DNA of 64,000 bases from Pomphorhynchus laevis (GCA_012934845.2 WNNJ02000725.1:62001-126000), one strand, 5' to 3'. Shown: positions 33,125-43,774, numbered from the stretch's first letter. The notes: a model not told the origin generated them from the letters alone. Made by a program: numbers and translations.

Positions 33125-33330
33125 TTAATTAAAAAGAAAGATGGAAAATTTTAGTTGATATTTCGCCAACTACTGTTAGCATCTTTAGAAAATTACAATG
33201 TTATTTCAAAATGTTAATGTTTATATAAAAAAGTTCAAAAGGATCACCGACATTTGCTTTGGGCAGGTGCTGCTGCTGTTAGCGACAATCATCTGCTTTC
33301 ACTTTTGTTTGAATTTTTGACACGATTTCG
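33125..33330 (+). repeat. Dispersed repeat T with decayed hammerhead-like core (minus strand)
   Basis: Contains GATATTTCGCCAAC-TACT-GTTAGCATCTTTAG (33159-33188, complement of a hammerhead-like core with two changes), then ACATTTGCTTTGGGCAGGTG and GCTTTCACTTTTGTTTGAA. The same arrangement flanks LINE C4 (39719-39863), where the TTCACTGTTGTTT equivalent is the C4 target site. Positions 33299-33311 therefore represent a related unoccupied site. Confidence 0.7.
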
Positions 33331-33654
33331 GCAACTTTTGAAGGTACGCAAAACGTAATGACAAAGGGGGATTCAAAATAGTTTAGAAACAAAACAAAAA
33401 TAATTACCATAATATTTTAATTCCAAATAAATAATTTGAAAAAATTAGAAAAATATATAAATAATAATTAAAATTACTAGAAAATTAAATAAAAGTATAA
33501 AAATAGAAAAGATTATTTAAACAAAAGAATCGTTTATAACATCTTTACAAAATATTTAACGTTACGTTAGGTTTATTATTCGATAATAATATTTAAGTTA
33601 ATAATATTTAACATAATAATATTTAACATAATAATATTGGAATTTTTATGAATT
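33331..33654. other. AT-rich stretch, nothing recognised
   Basis: AATAATATTTAACATAATAA-type short repeats at about 33590-33640. No gene. Confidence 0.4.
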
Positions 33655-35322
33655 TAATAAGCCCCTTATTTTTAAACAATCGGTTTCTTTTGCTAAAACA
33701 ACAGTATTATTATAGTCATTATTTTGATCTAAATTTAAACTATGGTCTACAATAGCGCTATTTAGTTCATTTTTAAGTGTGTATTTGTGTTGTTTTAATC
33801 TAGTCTCTAATGGTTGGCCGTTCGGATTTCTTTTTCAAAATGTTGTGTAACTTCGGTATTTTATTATTATACAAAACAATATTTGAAGTATTCAATGTTT
33901 TATTGCTTGAATCAAATCTTTTGAAATTAATATTCCAAAAGTTATTTATAAATGTTAATCCTTTATATTTCTTTTCTCTTGCTGGGCCAAAAATAACTTG
34001 TTTATCAGACAACTTGTTTATCAGTTTTGATACTTTTGTAAAAGCTTTTTTAATTCCACGAAACAATATTTTAATTATTTGAATTTTTATAATAAAAGGA
34101 TGTTTTTAAAATATCATTTGATGTTCTACTAATGACGATATCTAAAAATGTTAATCTATAATCTAATTCTTATTTTATTGTCTACTGAATATTTTCATTA
34201 AAACAATTTATTGGTCTTAATATGTCCTTTACATCAAATGTTTATCACAAATAGCGAACGTATCATCCATCTTAGTAATATTATTCCCAATTTATCATAT
34301 ATAATTTACTAAGATGGGATGCTAAAGGATTTCCCATTGCGAGATCATCGTTTTGTTCATATGCCTCTCCATTAAATTTAAAAGTTGTTTTATTTGCGCA
34401 TAAAACAAGCAATTCGGTTCACTCTTCAAAACAAAGTTTAAAGGAGTCATCAGAAGTTTCCTCCAATAGTTTTGCAGCTAGCTCAATAGCTTTATTTGTG
34501 AGCACATTAGTGAACATCGAAACGATGTCAAAACTAATCATCGTTTTACCCTTTGCATTATAGTTAGGGATCATTTGATATAAATGAATTTCATCCTTAA
34601 GTTGGAAAAATAGGATATATCTAATAATGATTTAATTTCCCTCACGATTATTTTTGATATGGTATATGAATGTGTCATATATGATGCAATAATAGGTCTT
34701 GAACAATGTTCCTATTTATGAATTTCTGGATGTAAGTACATAGAACCAGATTTTGCATTTTTTGATAAACAAGTTCTTAAAATGTTATTATCAATTTTAT
34801 TATTTATATTCATCTTTTTCAAAAAATATTAAATACTGTGTCTTTTTAATGTATCGTCTCTGTTTAATTTATTAAGTTTTGAATTTTAATAGCATCCGTA
34901 CCTCATTTTATATATTCTACGTTATTCATTACAACAAAACAATTATTTTTATCAGATTTACAAATTACCAAGTCCTTTATGCTAATTTCGTTTTTAGCAA
35001 TTTCAATGTCTTTGTTTAATTTTTCTTGGTTCGAACCTGACTTTAAGAGTTTCTTAAAGTTTAAGCTTATGTATTTAGATAAATTATTTATATAGTTTTT
35101 TGAATAAAAACAAGTTTTTTCGAATTCAGTGAAAATTTTAGGTTCTGGAAATATTATCTTTGGTGTAAAGTTAGGACCCAAATTTAAGACTTTAACTAGA
35201 TTAGTACTTAATTCTTGATTAGACCAATTTACAAATTTGTTTTTAATTCTGTTTGAGTAACCTTTATAGGTTCTAACACTTTGAATGTCCACGTATTGCT
35301 TTTGTAAATTGTACAAAAACAA
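33655..35322 (-). pseudogene. Canonical Penelope-like element, C-terminal GIY-YIG, degenerate
   Basis: Read on the minus strand. 35322-34903 encodes NWSNQELSTNLVKVLNLGPN and KSDKNNCFVVMNNVEYIK, the N-terminal PLE blocks (NLS...VL.LGP and KADK..V). Around 34870-34250 in broken frames follow LHPEIHK, RPIIASY, MISFDIVSMFTNV (motif A) and DDLAMGNPLASHLSKLYM (motif B). 34066-33800 carries the post-RT connection, and about 33800-33680 gives RLKQHKYTLKNELNSAIVDH, the second half of a GIY-YIG nuclease. The domain order RT then nuclease is the reverse of the other PLEs here. Many stops; inactive. Confidence 0.65.
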
Positions 35323-35729
35323 AAACTTTTAAAGGTGTTTAAAACCAGAAATTCAATATAAATACATTTATAATTTAAATAATTATTTTAAATTTCTAAA
35401 TGATTAATACTAAGAATATTAAACAAATTTTGAAATAAATTAAGTGATTGATGTTGATTAGAAACTGAAAACTCAAAATTAATAGCAAAATTTAAAAGTT
35501 GCCTACTTACTATTTTGAAAAATTTGAGTCGTTAGAATTTTTAATGCCGCACTTCAACTTTGCACATTGTGGAATTAAATTATTTTCTTTGCAACCTCTT
35601 AAAAATATAATAACCATTCTAGATTTCTATATGTCGATTTCGATATTCTCTAAGCTTCTTGATAACTGCAGACCAGTGACTCCATAGCACTGTCGAATGA
35701 TTTTAAATAGTTGATAATAATCCATTATT
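35323..35729. other. AT-rich stretch, nothing recognised
   Basis: No coding or repeat signal supported. Confidence 0.4.
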
Positions 35730-35866
35730 GATAAATAATTATTGTAGCTGGATCAAAGGAAAGAAGAAATTATGTTCGATATTTCGCTAACTACTGTTAA
35801 AAATTATTAAAAATTTATTTTTTATTAAAAATTATTAAAAATTTCGCTAAATACTGTCAAAAATTC
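35730..35866 (+). repeat. Repeat T, left part, interrupted by LINE C4
   Basis: Runs AATAATTATTGTAGCTGGAT ... GATATTTCGCTAACTACTGTTA (hammerhead-like core, complement, truncated) to AATTC just before the C4 target duplication. Its other half is at 39732-39910 in inverted orientation, so repeat T had hammerhead-related sequence at both ends. Confidence 0.65.
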
Positions 35867-35879
35867 AAACAACAGTGAA
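35867..35879. repeat. Target-site duplication of LINE C4 (left)
   Basis: AAACAACAGTGAA, identical to 39719-39731. It abuts the GTAAGTAAGTAAGTAAG tail. Confidence 0.95.
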
Positions 35880-36008
35880 GTAAGTAAGTAAGTAAGGGTT
35901 TTATTAATAACTATATAACTGATAAAAACTTAAGAAACAAAAACATGCAAAAGACACATTAAAATAGAAACTGTTCACGACGTGTATTTTGGAATCTTCA
36001 ACTTATAT

Positions 36009-38468
36009 TCACGGCCTCAGGTCCATAGGGATCTGAGCCCTTCGGCCGCACCAGCGCGCCGCCCTCTGACTGAACCATTCGGGGTCTCTCACACACCTAA
36101 GAGTCCAGTCAAGGCGGACTATGGTTGGTAATCTCGAGATGAGGAGCTTGAGAAACCTTAGTCTTTGTTCTGGGGGACGTCCTCGTGAGAAGAAGACTAA
36201 TCCCGAGATAGCCCAAGTACCCCAGAGGCGCACTTGGGTTATCCCATTCAATGACAGATGCTGGGCCCGTTTCAGAGCCCACCTAGCTTTCTTCAGGATA
36301 CGTTTAAGTCTATCCAGGTCAGCTTTCGCCGACCAATTCACCGTAACGGTGAACCCCAGATATTTTACTCGACTCGTGAAGATGGGGAGTGGTTGATGCT
36401 GCAAAATGGAGGAGAGTGTAGAGAGTGCTAGTCTCTTAAGTTTCTTTTTGGTGGCAGGAATGCCCTTAAAGACAACCACCTGTGATTTAGAGGAGTTTAA
36501 AATAAGATTGGATGGGGACAACTGATCTTTTAATCTTAAAAAGAAACGGCTGATGTCAGAGATTACATCTTTGCACCTGCGTCCAGAGAACAAGGCTGTG
36601 GTATCATCAGCATATACCACTAGATGTTGATCACGTTTAAAATTCTTGAATAATACAATGGATGCAGCAAGATATAAGATAGGAGAAAGTGGTGATCCTT
36701 GAGGTACACCTGTAATAGGGTAGAACTGACGCGCATCAGGGTCGTCTTCATAGTAGAACCGCTTGGTGTACAACAATATCTCCACCCTGTTAACAATTCT
36801 CGCAGGCAACCCGAGGGACCTGAGAGAGGAGATAACGAAGGGAATGGAGATCCGGTCAAATGCAGCTGAAAAATCAAGAAAAACAGCCACAGCAAGCTGA
36901 TGACTATTATCCTGACAAAACTGATGCACTTCACCAATTGCTGAATGGACCGAGCGCCCTTTGACAAACCCATGAAAACTCGGTGGGATCAAATTACGCC
37001 TACATAAATGAACGCGGATTATACGCGCAAGCGCTTTCTCGTAGATGGATATGAGGGCGTTTTGAATCGAGATGGGCCGCAGATCTTTAGGACAAGTGAT
37101 TAATCTCTTTTTAGGTAAAAAAAACTCGACGGCTGATGTTGATTTCCGCTATGTCAGACGGGGAGGCTAATAGCATTGTGATGGCGACCTCCTTTCTCTG
37201 ACTGTATGTCAAAAGCTGACAGACACGAGTGGTGAGTGGCGCGTGGGATTTGGAGGTGCCCGGGAGTGGTCCCCAGGAGTTAAGGATATCTGTAACAGAT
37301 AAGTCCCTACTCCTGAAGTCACACCAAGGCGGGATTGGTTGGGGAGAATGAGTGGCTATATAATTATGTAAGGAAAGTGACTCCTCTAAAACTTTGTCAA
37401 GGCCTATGCTACCAATCCAAACCAAGGCTCTATCCTTCCAGCAAACAAACTTCTCCTTCTTGAATATCTTCCAGAAGGAAGCCTGAGAAGGGTTTTGGTG
37501 AGCAATGCTTGCCCTATTCCTGCTCAGCTGGAGCCTATATCTAGAGCTCCAATATTCATTCGAGAGGATATGTCTGGCGGAAACAGAGAGATTGGGAAGG
37601 TGCAACATTTTAGCTAGGACCTTGAGCTTTGTTGGAGTAGGATTGTATATTCGACCTTTATAGGTAGTCGAAAGGATCGCGGTAGCTTGCGATGAGAGGT
37701 AGGAATTAAATTCGGTCAAACTCTCAATTCCAATTCTGGGGAAGAGTTGGATAGCTGCCTGAAAGAAGGCCACTCTAATAGGATCAAAGTGAAACCTTCT
37801 TCTAAGCAACGTATCGTCCTCTAGCCGCCAGCGAATTAGGTCATGAGAGGTGGTCTGTTGTTGACGCGACTGCTCGGTGCAAATGGGTTTCAACAACCAC
37901 ATCTTATGTAGCAGTAATATGTCGAGGAGAGAATTTGTTGTAGAGCAATGAAAGGTTGGGGAAGGTGGTTTATGAATAAGATAGTCGATCCTTGCTCTGC
38001 GGAGTGCTGCATTAATCCAACGACCAGTTCTGTCGTTGAAGTCACCAAGTAACATGTCATAACCGCTCCCCAATATTTGATCCAGGATGTCACGGTTCTT
38101 GTGAATTTCTCCTGGCCGAATATAGACATTGGCTATGCTTATACGCTTACCGTTCTTACAAAGTGATATAGCTAAACAAGATAGGGCTGGACAAGAGTAG
38201 TTTAATAGGAGGGATGATCTTAAGGAGCTTTTTACTAGGGTTAAAAGACCTTGTGATGAAGAGGAGTGAGGGGGGTTATGTAAGGAGTAAAGTGGGTGTA
38301 TATGTGCTTAGGGATAAATCGAGTAATATCCTGGGGGAGACGGATAGACCGCGTCTCCTGAAGGACTATAACATCTGCATCTCTACCAGATAGAAGGCTA
38401 AGGGCGGAAGCACCTCCCGAATTCCACTGAAGGATATTCAGTGAAAAAGGTCCTTGATTACTTCCCAT
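36009..38468 (-). pseudogene. ORF2 (endonuclease-RT) of LINE C4, two frameshifts
   Basis: Start ATG 38468 (MGSNQGPFSLNILQWNSG), 35 nt after the ORF1 stop. Endonuclease motifs: QWN (catalytic Asn, Trp intact), VIVLQETRS, YDMLLGDFNDRTGRW, LLDILLLH. RT: FLDFSAAFDRIS (A), GVPQGSPLSPILYL (B), VVYADDTTALF (C), NLILNSSKSQVVV (D). Tail: RGRPPEQRLRFLKLLISRLP. No RNase H. Frames change at a C-run near 38265 and at a T8 run near 37122 (ORF pieces 38468-38241, to 37111, 36992-36009). All catalytic residues are present, so the inactivation is recent or reflects sequence error. Confidence 0.85.
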
Positions 38469-38502
38469 TGCGTAAGTGTTACCGAAGTGGGACGCCCTCC
38501 AC

Positions 38503-39707
38503 CTAGTCGCAACTAGAGGCGGAAAAGTCGCCTTTACCGCTTCCCGTCACGACAAATGGAGTCGCTTGCCCACGGGCGATATCTTCATTTCCCTCGTTAG
38601 CCATAGCCCAGATCGAATCCTTCCGAGCAAGCTTTAGAGCGGCTATGCTTAGCGCTGACCCGTTTCGTTTCTTAGATTTTGGTGGCTTCTTAATATTGTT
38701 GGTCTTCCCAGAAGGAGGAGAACGGAAGGATTCCGCTAATTGACCCACCAATTTTTGGACCAATTTTTCAAGTTAAATCATTGATGCTTGATGCTGCATT
38801 TCAATAAGTTTAAGAATTTCTGTGTCCGGCATCCTGTCGTCATTCTTGTTAGACGAGACAGCTTCCACAAAGCTAGTCGGTTTTGCTGTTCCACCCATGT
38901 GTCTCTTTTGGTACGCCTTAAAGATTTTACATTTTTTTGACCATGCGGGGTGCTCACCACCGCAGTTTGCGCAAAATGGCTTACTTTCGCACTTCTCAGG
39001 ATGTATAGCAGTTGTACCACACACGCCGCACTTATGTGGTAAAGAACATCCAGTGGACCAATGCCCCCACTGATGACAATTGTTGCAGTGAGGGTACGTT
39101 AGTGAGTCGGTTTCGATTATTGAAAATCTCAAATTATACCCCATAAAAGGATTGCATGTTGAAATCGATAGTTTTAGAGCTTCATCAACCGGTGCATTGC
39201 AGAACGCTACGGGAATGGGGAAGCCTTTAATCCCTTTTATAAAGCGCACGTTAGAGATTTTGTAATCAGTTTCTAGGGCTGATATATCTTCTTCTGAAAT
39301 GTATGTGGGCATATTATTTATCTTTATTGTTGCCAGGATTGGTTTGGAAGCAATTATACCTTGTTCCGAATGCTCTTTTTTAAAGTAGTCTACGTACGAC
39401 ATTGCGAGATCAGGAGTGCAGAATGAGATTTTAATCTCAGATTCATAATATTTAATCGCATTGAACAATATCCTTTTTTAAATCGATCGGCAAAGCCTCT
39501 TATAAAAACATTGAACATTTTCTGCTTTTCCAGAGGCACCAAAAGTCTGATAATCACCAGGTTGGATAATTTTGGTACCGGGGGAAGTTCACCCTCCGGA
39601 ATATATTCAAGAGAACCTAAATCTCCACTTACCTCGTTTATTGCATTGGCAGGAAAATTAGTTTTCATTGAGTTCTTTGAACGCTCCGACATGCTAAATT
39701 TACTCAT
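38503..39707 (-). pseudogene. ORF1 (gag) of LINE C4 with three zinc knuckles
   Basis: ATG 39707 (MSKFSMSERSKNSMKTNF). Core: VPKLSNLVIIRLLVPLEKQK, MFNVFIRGFADRF. Knuckles at about residues 205-255: CNNCHQWGHWSTGC, CGVCGTTAIHPEKC, CANCGGEHPAWSKKC. A Lys/Arg-rich C-terminus follows (TNNIKKPPKSKKRNGSA). One frameshift at a T-run near 39475 and one stop (TAA) at about 38774 in otherwise continuous coding sequence. It would act as the RNA-binding chaperone of the element particle. Confidence 0.8.
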
Positions 39708-39718
39708 TTTTTGAAACT

Positions 39719-39731
39719 AAACAACAGTGAA
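39719..39731. repeat. Target-site duplication of LINE C4 (right)
   Basis: AAACAACAGTGAA, matching 35867-35879. Confidence 0.95.
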
Positions 39732-39910
39732 AGCAGCTGGTAATCGCTAACAACAGCAGCATCTGCCCAAAGCAAATGGCGGTGATCGTTTTAAACTTTT
39801 TTATATAATCATTAAAAAACATTGTAATTTTCTGAAGATGCTAACAGTGGTTAGCGAACTATCAAATAAAATTTTCCTTCTTTATTTGATCCAGCTCAAA
39901 TAATTCTTAA
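39732..39910 (-). repeat. Repeat T, right part
   Basis: Carries GCAGCATCTGCCCAAAGCAA (shared with 33260-33290 in reverse), then the hammerhead-like core and TTGATCCAGCTCAAATAATT, the inverse of the left end at 35736. Confidence 0.65.
39832..39863 (+). ncRNA. Hammerhead-ribozyme-like core, one core change
   Basis: CTGAAGA (39832-39838), T, perfect stem II GCTAAC-AGTG-GTTAGC (39840-39855), then GAACTATC: the last A of GAAA is C here, which would break the pair flanking the cleavage site. Upstream TAATTTT and downstream AAATAAAATTTT could form stem I. Confidence 0.45.
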
Positions 39911-40323
39911 TAATTGGCATGGGATTCTTATATAAAGACTTGAACATTTGAATTAATTGTTTGATTCATAAAAGTTTGCTATATTTTAAATCTCTTTGTA
40001 CAACAAGCTTTTGTTTTTGAACAAAATCGTGTTCAAAGACAAGCAGATAACGGCGTATCATTAAGTGCATACACAAACATTTTAAATTTGATTATAAAGT
40101 AATTTCTGACTGGAAATGGCTTTCGAAATTCAACTATTTAAAATATCTCTATATTTTTTAATATTACAATATAAAGCTCATATTTTAGCTCATATTCTTC
40201 AGAATTTTCTAAAGATGCTAACATAATCGAAAACCATTTCTTCTTTCTTTGATCCAGCTCCAATAATTATTTAAAAGAAAAATGGATCATCAAAATCAAA
40301 TAATTACAATAATTGCTTTGTAA
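39911..40323. other. Leader region before PLE P5, decayed hammerhead-like repeat
   Basis: No gene. At 40203-40270 TTCTAAAGATGCTAACATAA followed by TCGAAAA and TTTGATCCAGCTCCAATAAT is a decayed copy of the same repeat, about 120 bp upstream of the PLE coding region and in the same orientation. Confidence 0.5.
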
Positions 40324-40359
40324 GTAATTCGGCGAATAATAAAACTATACCTTTATATT

Positions 40360-42812
40360 ACGACAAACAAATGTTTTTTATTAAATATTAATAATAATTG
40401 TAACTGCAATACCGCAGGTGTAGTGTATCTAATACAGTGTACATGTGGACTGCAATACAAAAAGGAAAAACATATCAAATGTTAAATACTAGGTTTAGGC
40501 AACACATATATAATATACAGCATAATAGTCAAACTATATTTTATAAACATATGAGATTAATAGGACATGATATTAAAAACTGTAAATTATTTATTTTAGA
40601 ACATATTATCGAAGAAAACATTTCAATATTAAATCAAAAACTATTAGAAAAAGAAGATTTTTGGATTAAAACGCTTAATTCCATATACCCATTAGAATTG
40701 AATGACATGGTACAAGGAATTGGCAGAAGTTGTATAGTACATAATATACAACTATATTATAATAATCCGGTTAAACGCAAACCAAGAAGTCATGGTGATA
40801 AAAGGAATAGGAAAAATAGAGTCAAAAATATTAAAAAAGATATGTATATAAATGAACAATTAGAAATATTAAAGCAACTTTTAAGAGATAATAGGCTAAA
40901 AGATCTTTATGTAAATATAAGAAGTTTTTCTAAAGATATCATATGTTCAATAAATCAAAAACTAATTAACGACTATGATAGGCTAAGTTGTATAATAGAC
41001 AGTTATTAAAATACAAAATACTATAATCGTACAATAAATGTTAATAATAACAATAGAAAATATACATTAACCATAAACTTCATTAATAAATGTATAGATA
41101 ACATAAATATAGCCGGTTTTTTAAATAATTCTAAAAGTAAAGAAATAATAGGATCAGATTTAAGTAAATATATTCCTAATCTAGGAATATATTGTACTCA
41201 TAATCTAGAATTAATTGAAAATTGTGAATTAAGAAAGCTGCTATCAAAAGGGTATAAATATAGATTAAATAATAACAACGACAAAAATAAAATTTACAAT
41301 TCGTTATATAATAACTTAAATGATTACTTTAGTAAGCTGATTAATAGTGAAAGCTCGAATATATCTAAGATAAAAATTTGGAAAGATTATATATTTGATA
41401 AAATTAAAAATAAAATGAAAATAACAAACAATTATAAAAGGAAAGATAAAATTAATAAAGATATGTATAAAGAACTTACTAAATTAAAGGATAACTATAT
41501 AATAACAACTATTGATAAAGCTAGTAATAACTTTGTCTTCATATGCAAAAAGCTTTATTATGATATACTAATGAAAGAGGTTAATTCTAATGATTTAAAT
41601 GTAAATCCAACATATGAACGTAGTGAGTTGAGTTTAGAAACAATTATTACAAGTCACTGTTCTATAATGGATAAAAAGGGTATAAAGGTTGAATTAGATA
41701 ATAAAACTATACCTATATTATATTGGAATCCAAAATTACATAAAAATCCAATAAAACCTAGGTTCATATGTAGTGCGTTTAAATGTACATTAAAACCACT
41801 TTCTGTCTATATGAATAAAATACTTAAAGTAATTAAAGCACACTTTAAAAAATATTGCAAGGTAATCGAAATTAATACTGGTATAAAACACTATTTCAGT
41901 ATTAATTCTACAAAAGAATTTTTAGAACAGACAAAAGGAATAAATTTTCAAAATATAAATACATACGATTTTAGTACGCTTTATACAAATCTAGATTTAG
42001 TAGATATTAAAGAAGCGTTAGTAAAATTAATTAATCTTATATTCGGAAAAAGATATACATATATATGTTATAATAATTATAACGCCTATCTAACAAAAAT
42101 TAAACCATCAAGTAAATATAAATATATGGATAAAATTGAATTAATAGAATCCTTAAATATTTTGATAAATCAAAATTATTTAAAAGTAGGGACATCTATA
42201 TTTAGACAAGTAAAAGGTGTTCCAATGGGTGGTAATAGTAGCCCAATTATAGCTGACTTGTTTTTAAGCTTTATAGAATATGAATTTGTTCATAACTGTG
42301 TAAAAACTAAATCTAAACAATATAAATATATGAAATATATGTTTCGATACATTGATGATATATGTGTATTTAATTCTAATAATTTTTATTCAATTAGTGA
42401 GCACATTTATCCAGAAAGCCTTATTCTTAACAAAACCAATATTAATGATAAAGAAGGTGTATATCTAGATATGAACATTAAATTAACATTAACTAAAACT
42501 ACTATTAATTTATATCGTAAAGATGACATATTTAAATTTACAAGAAACATATTTTTGCATGAGCATTCATGCATACCATATAATATAAAATATAATACAT
42601 TAAATAATGAAATTTTAAGAATTGCAACAATATGTAATGATATTGGCTTTCTTCAAAATCATTTAAATAATTTAATAGATACATATTTTAAACTAGGTTA
42701 CTATAAAAATAACATCAAGCAGAAAATAGTAAAATATATAAATCAACACAATAATATAAAGAATAAATTTAAACTCTTAAGTGGCAAATTTTTATGGATG
42801 AATAATAAATAA
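40360..42812 (+). pseudogene. GIY-YIG-RT protein of PLE P5 (one -1 shift, one stop)
   Basis: Frame 1 from 40360: NNCNCNTAGVVYLIQCTCG, LQYKK; then a -1 shift at CAAAAAGG leads into GKTYQMLNTRFRQHIYNIQH. That frame runs to 42812 with a single TAA at 41007-41009 where P1 has TGT (Cys). Spacer: KRKPRSHGDKRNRKNRVKN. Pre-RT: CTHNLELIENCELRKLLSKG, with about 40 codons deleted. RT: TTIDKASNNFVFICKKLYY, ILYWNPKLHKNPIKPRFICS, YDFSTLYTNLDLVDI (motif A), GVPMGGNSSPIIADLFLSF (B), FRYIDDICVFN (C). The 465-codon stretch from 41415 is intact. No start ATG is clear. The protein would nick target DNA and reverse-transcribe. Confidence 0.8.
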
Positions 42813-42856
42813 TATACTTTGCATTAGAATAAGATACTAGATAGTTATTTCAGAGG

Positions 42857-42879
42857 AAATACATCATTAGCATGTATTT
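42857..42879 (+). other. Conserved stem-loop in the PLE 3' UTR
   Basis: AAATACAT-CATTAGC-ATGTATTT, 8-bp perfect stem 45 nt after the stop codon. Counterparts: 30024-30046 with a G-U pair, and 25317-25339 with a compensated inner pair (AAATACT / AGTATTT). This suggests an RNA structure used by the element. Confidence 0.6.
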
Positions 42880-43149
42880 GGCCCCGCTGCTATGTTGGGT
42901 AGAGGAGTTAGGGGCCGAAACCTGATAGCATAGCAGTTCCTCCTGATGACCTCTAATTCTTATTCTGATACAACGTCTGTTATTTATTAGTCAATTCATA
43001 AAAATGACTTTTTAAATTTCATTTTTTTAACTTGATTTAAAATTATAGAAAATCTAAAAACAATTATTAATTTTATTATTTAATTATTAAATTTTGATTT
43101 AGCATTATTATGTTTTGTTTATTTTATAATTATATTAAATACGTAGACT

Positions 43150-43340
43150 CATTTAGCTGATTTAATTCCTTTACTGAAGCCGTGTTGAGTCGTGAGAATT
43201 TATTGAAACTGCGAATAAGATGTAATGTGCTTACTAACGATGTCTTCATGATTTTACTAATATTACTTGTTAAACTAGCAGGCCTATAGTTTGCATGATT
43301 CAAACGATTGCCCTTCTAATAAATTGATGCCATAATATAT
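43150..43340 (-). pseudogene. LINE RT fragment (CR1/Jockey-like)
   Basis: The minus strand reads KGNRLNHANYRPASLTSNIS with KIMK, then after a one-base shift TQHGFSKG. These match the finger region of family B RTs in this window (NNYRAISLTSVVCKVIE ... QHGFRPRRS). Only about 60 codons remain. Confidence 0.6.
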
Positions 43341-43345
43341 TCCAA

Positions 43346-43774
43346 TCCACTGGTATTCTCTATCTAAAGACTTTGGAACAAAGCTGCGAGAAGGTAACTA
43401 AGTTGATAACTATAAAGATGTTTGTCCGACGTGTTGCTTATTGCAAGTGCTGCATGTTCCAATGTATACACAAGCGTTTGCTTTGCAATTATATAAGCCA
43501 CGTACAGCACTCTTCCCTTTCGTTGCGGTTGCATCATACTATTTCGTTGTCTGCATGACCTCGCATGTCACGCAGCGTTTATCCCTATATGGTCGACATC
43601 CTTGTATAGACTTTTTGCATCTTAATTTTAATCTCACAAATAAGTGCTGTAATGTTGTCGAAATTTTAAACCACCCAGTTGGTATATCTGCTAAATTTTT
43701 TGCCCATAGATCTTTTATTGCTTTTTAAAAACTTTAAAAATGTGGGTGATAATCTAAAACAAAATTAGATTTCT
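43346..43774. other. No recognisable gene
   Basis: Short open frames here (e.g. 43373-43558) have no family match and no supporting context. Confidence 0.35.

Larger units (their letters stand above)
35880..39718 (-). mobile_element. LINE family C, copy C4, full length (3,839 bp)
   Basis: Bounded by a 13-bp target duplication. On the minus strand it starts AGTTTCAAAAA and the gag ATG follows after 11 nt. The 3' end is AATAAAACCC followed by a (TTAC)n tail. It is the best-preserved member of the family: only single-base-type frameshifts and one nonsense codon separate the ORFs from intactness. It is inserted in repeat T. Confidence 0.95.
40324..42990 (+). mobile_element. Penelope-like element P5, permuted Naiad-like type, most complete copy
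   Basis: The domain order is Cys knuckle and GIY-YIG nuclease first, then a basic spacer, the pre-RT block, the RT and a short 3' UTR with a conserved stem-loop. Canonical PLEs have the nuclease last; the N-terminal position is the hallmark of the Naiad/Chlamys group described in 2021. Very AT-rich codon use (Asn, Lys, Ile, Tyr), unlike the LINEs nearby. No long terminal repeats found in this copy. Confidence 0.85.

Noticed and set aside
40360-42812. Selenocysteine recoding in the Naiad-like PLE, as reported for some Naiads
   Set aside because: The only internal stop in the main frame is TAA, not TGA, and no SECIS-type structure was found in the 3' region.
42915-42960. GAAAC followed by CTGATGA near the PLE 3' end, as a second hammerhead
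   Set aside because: The core elements occur in permuted order and the segment between them (CCTGATAGCATAGCAGTTCC) cannot form helix III with a U at the cleavage site. The homologous copy at 25220-25300 also loses CTGATGA.
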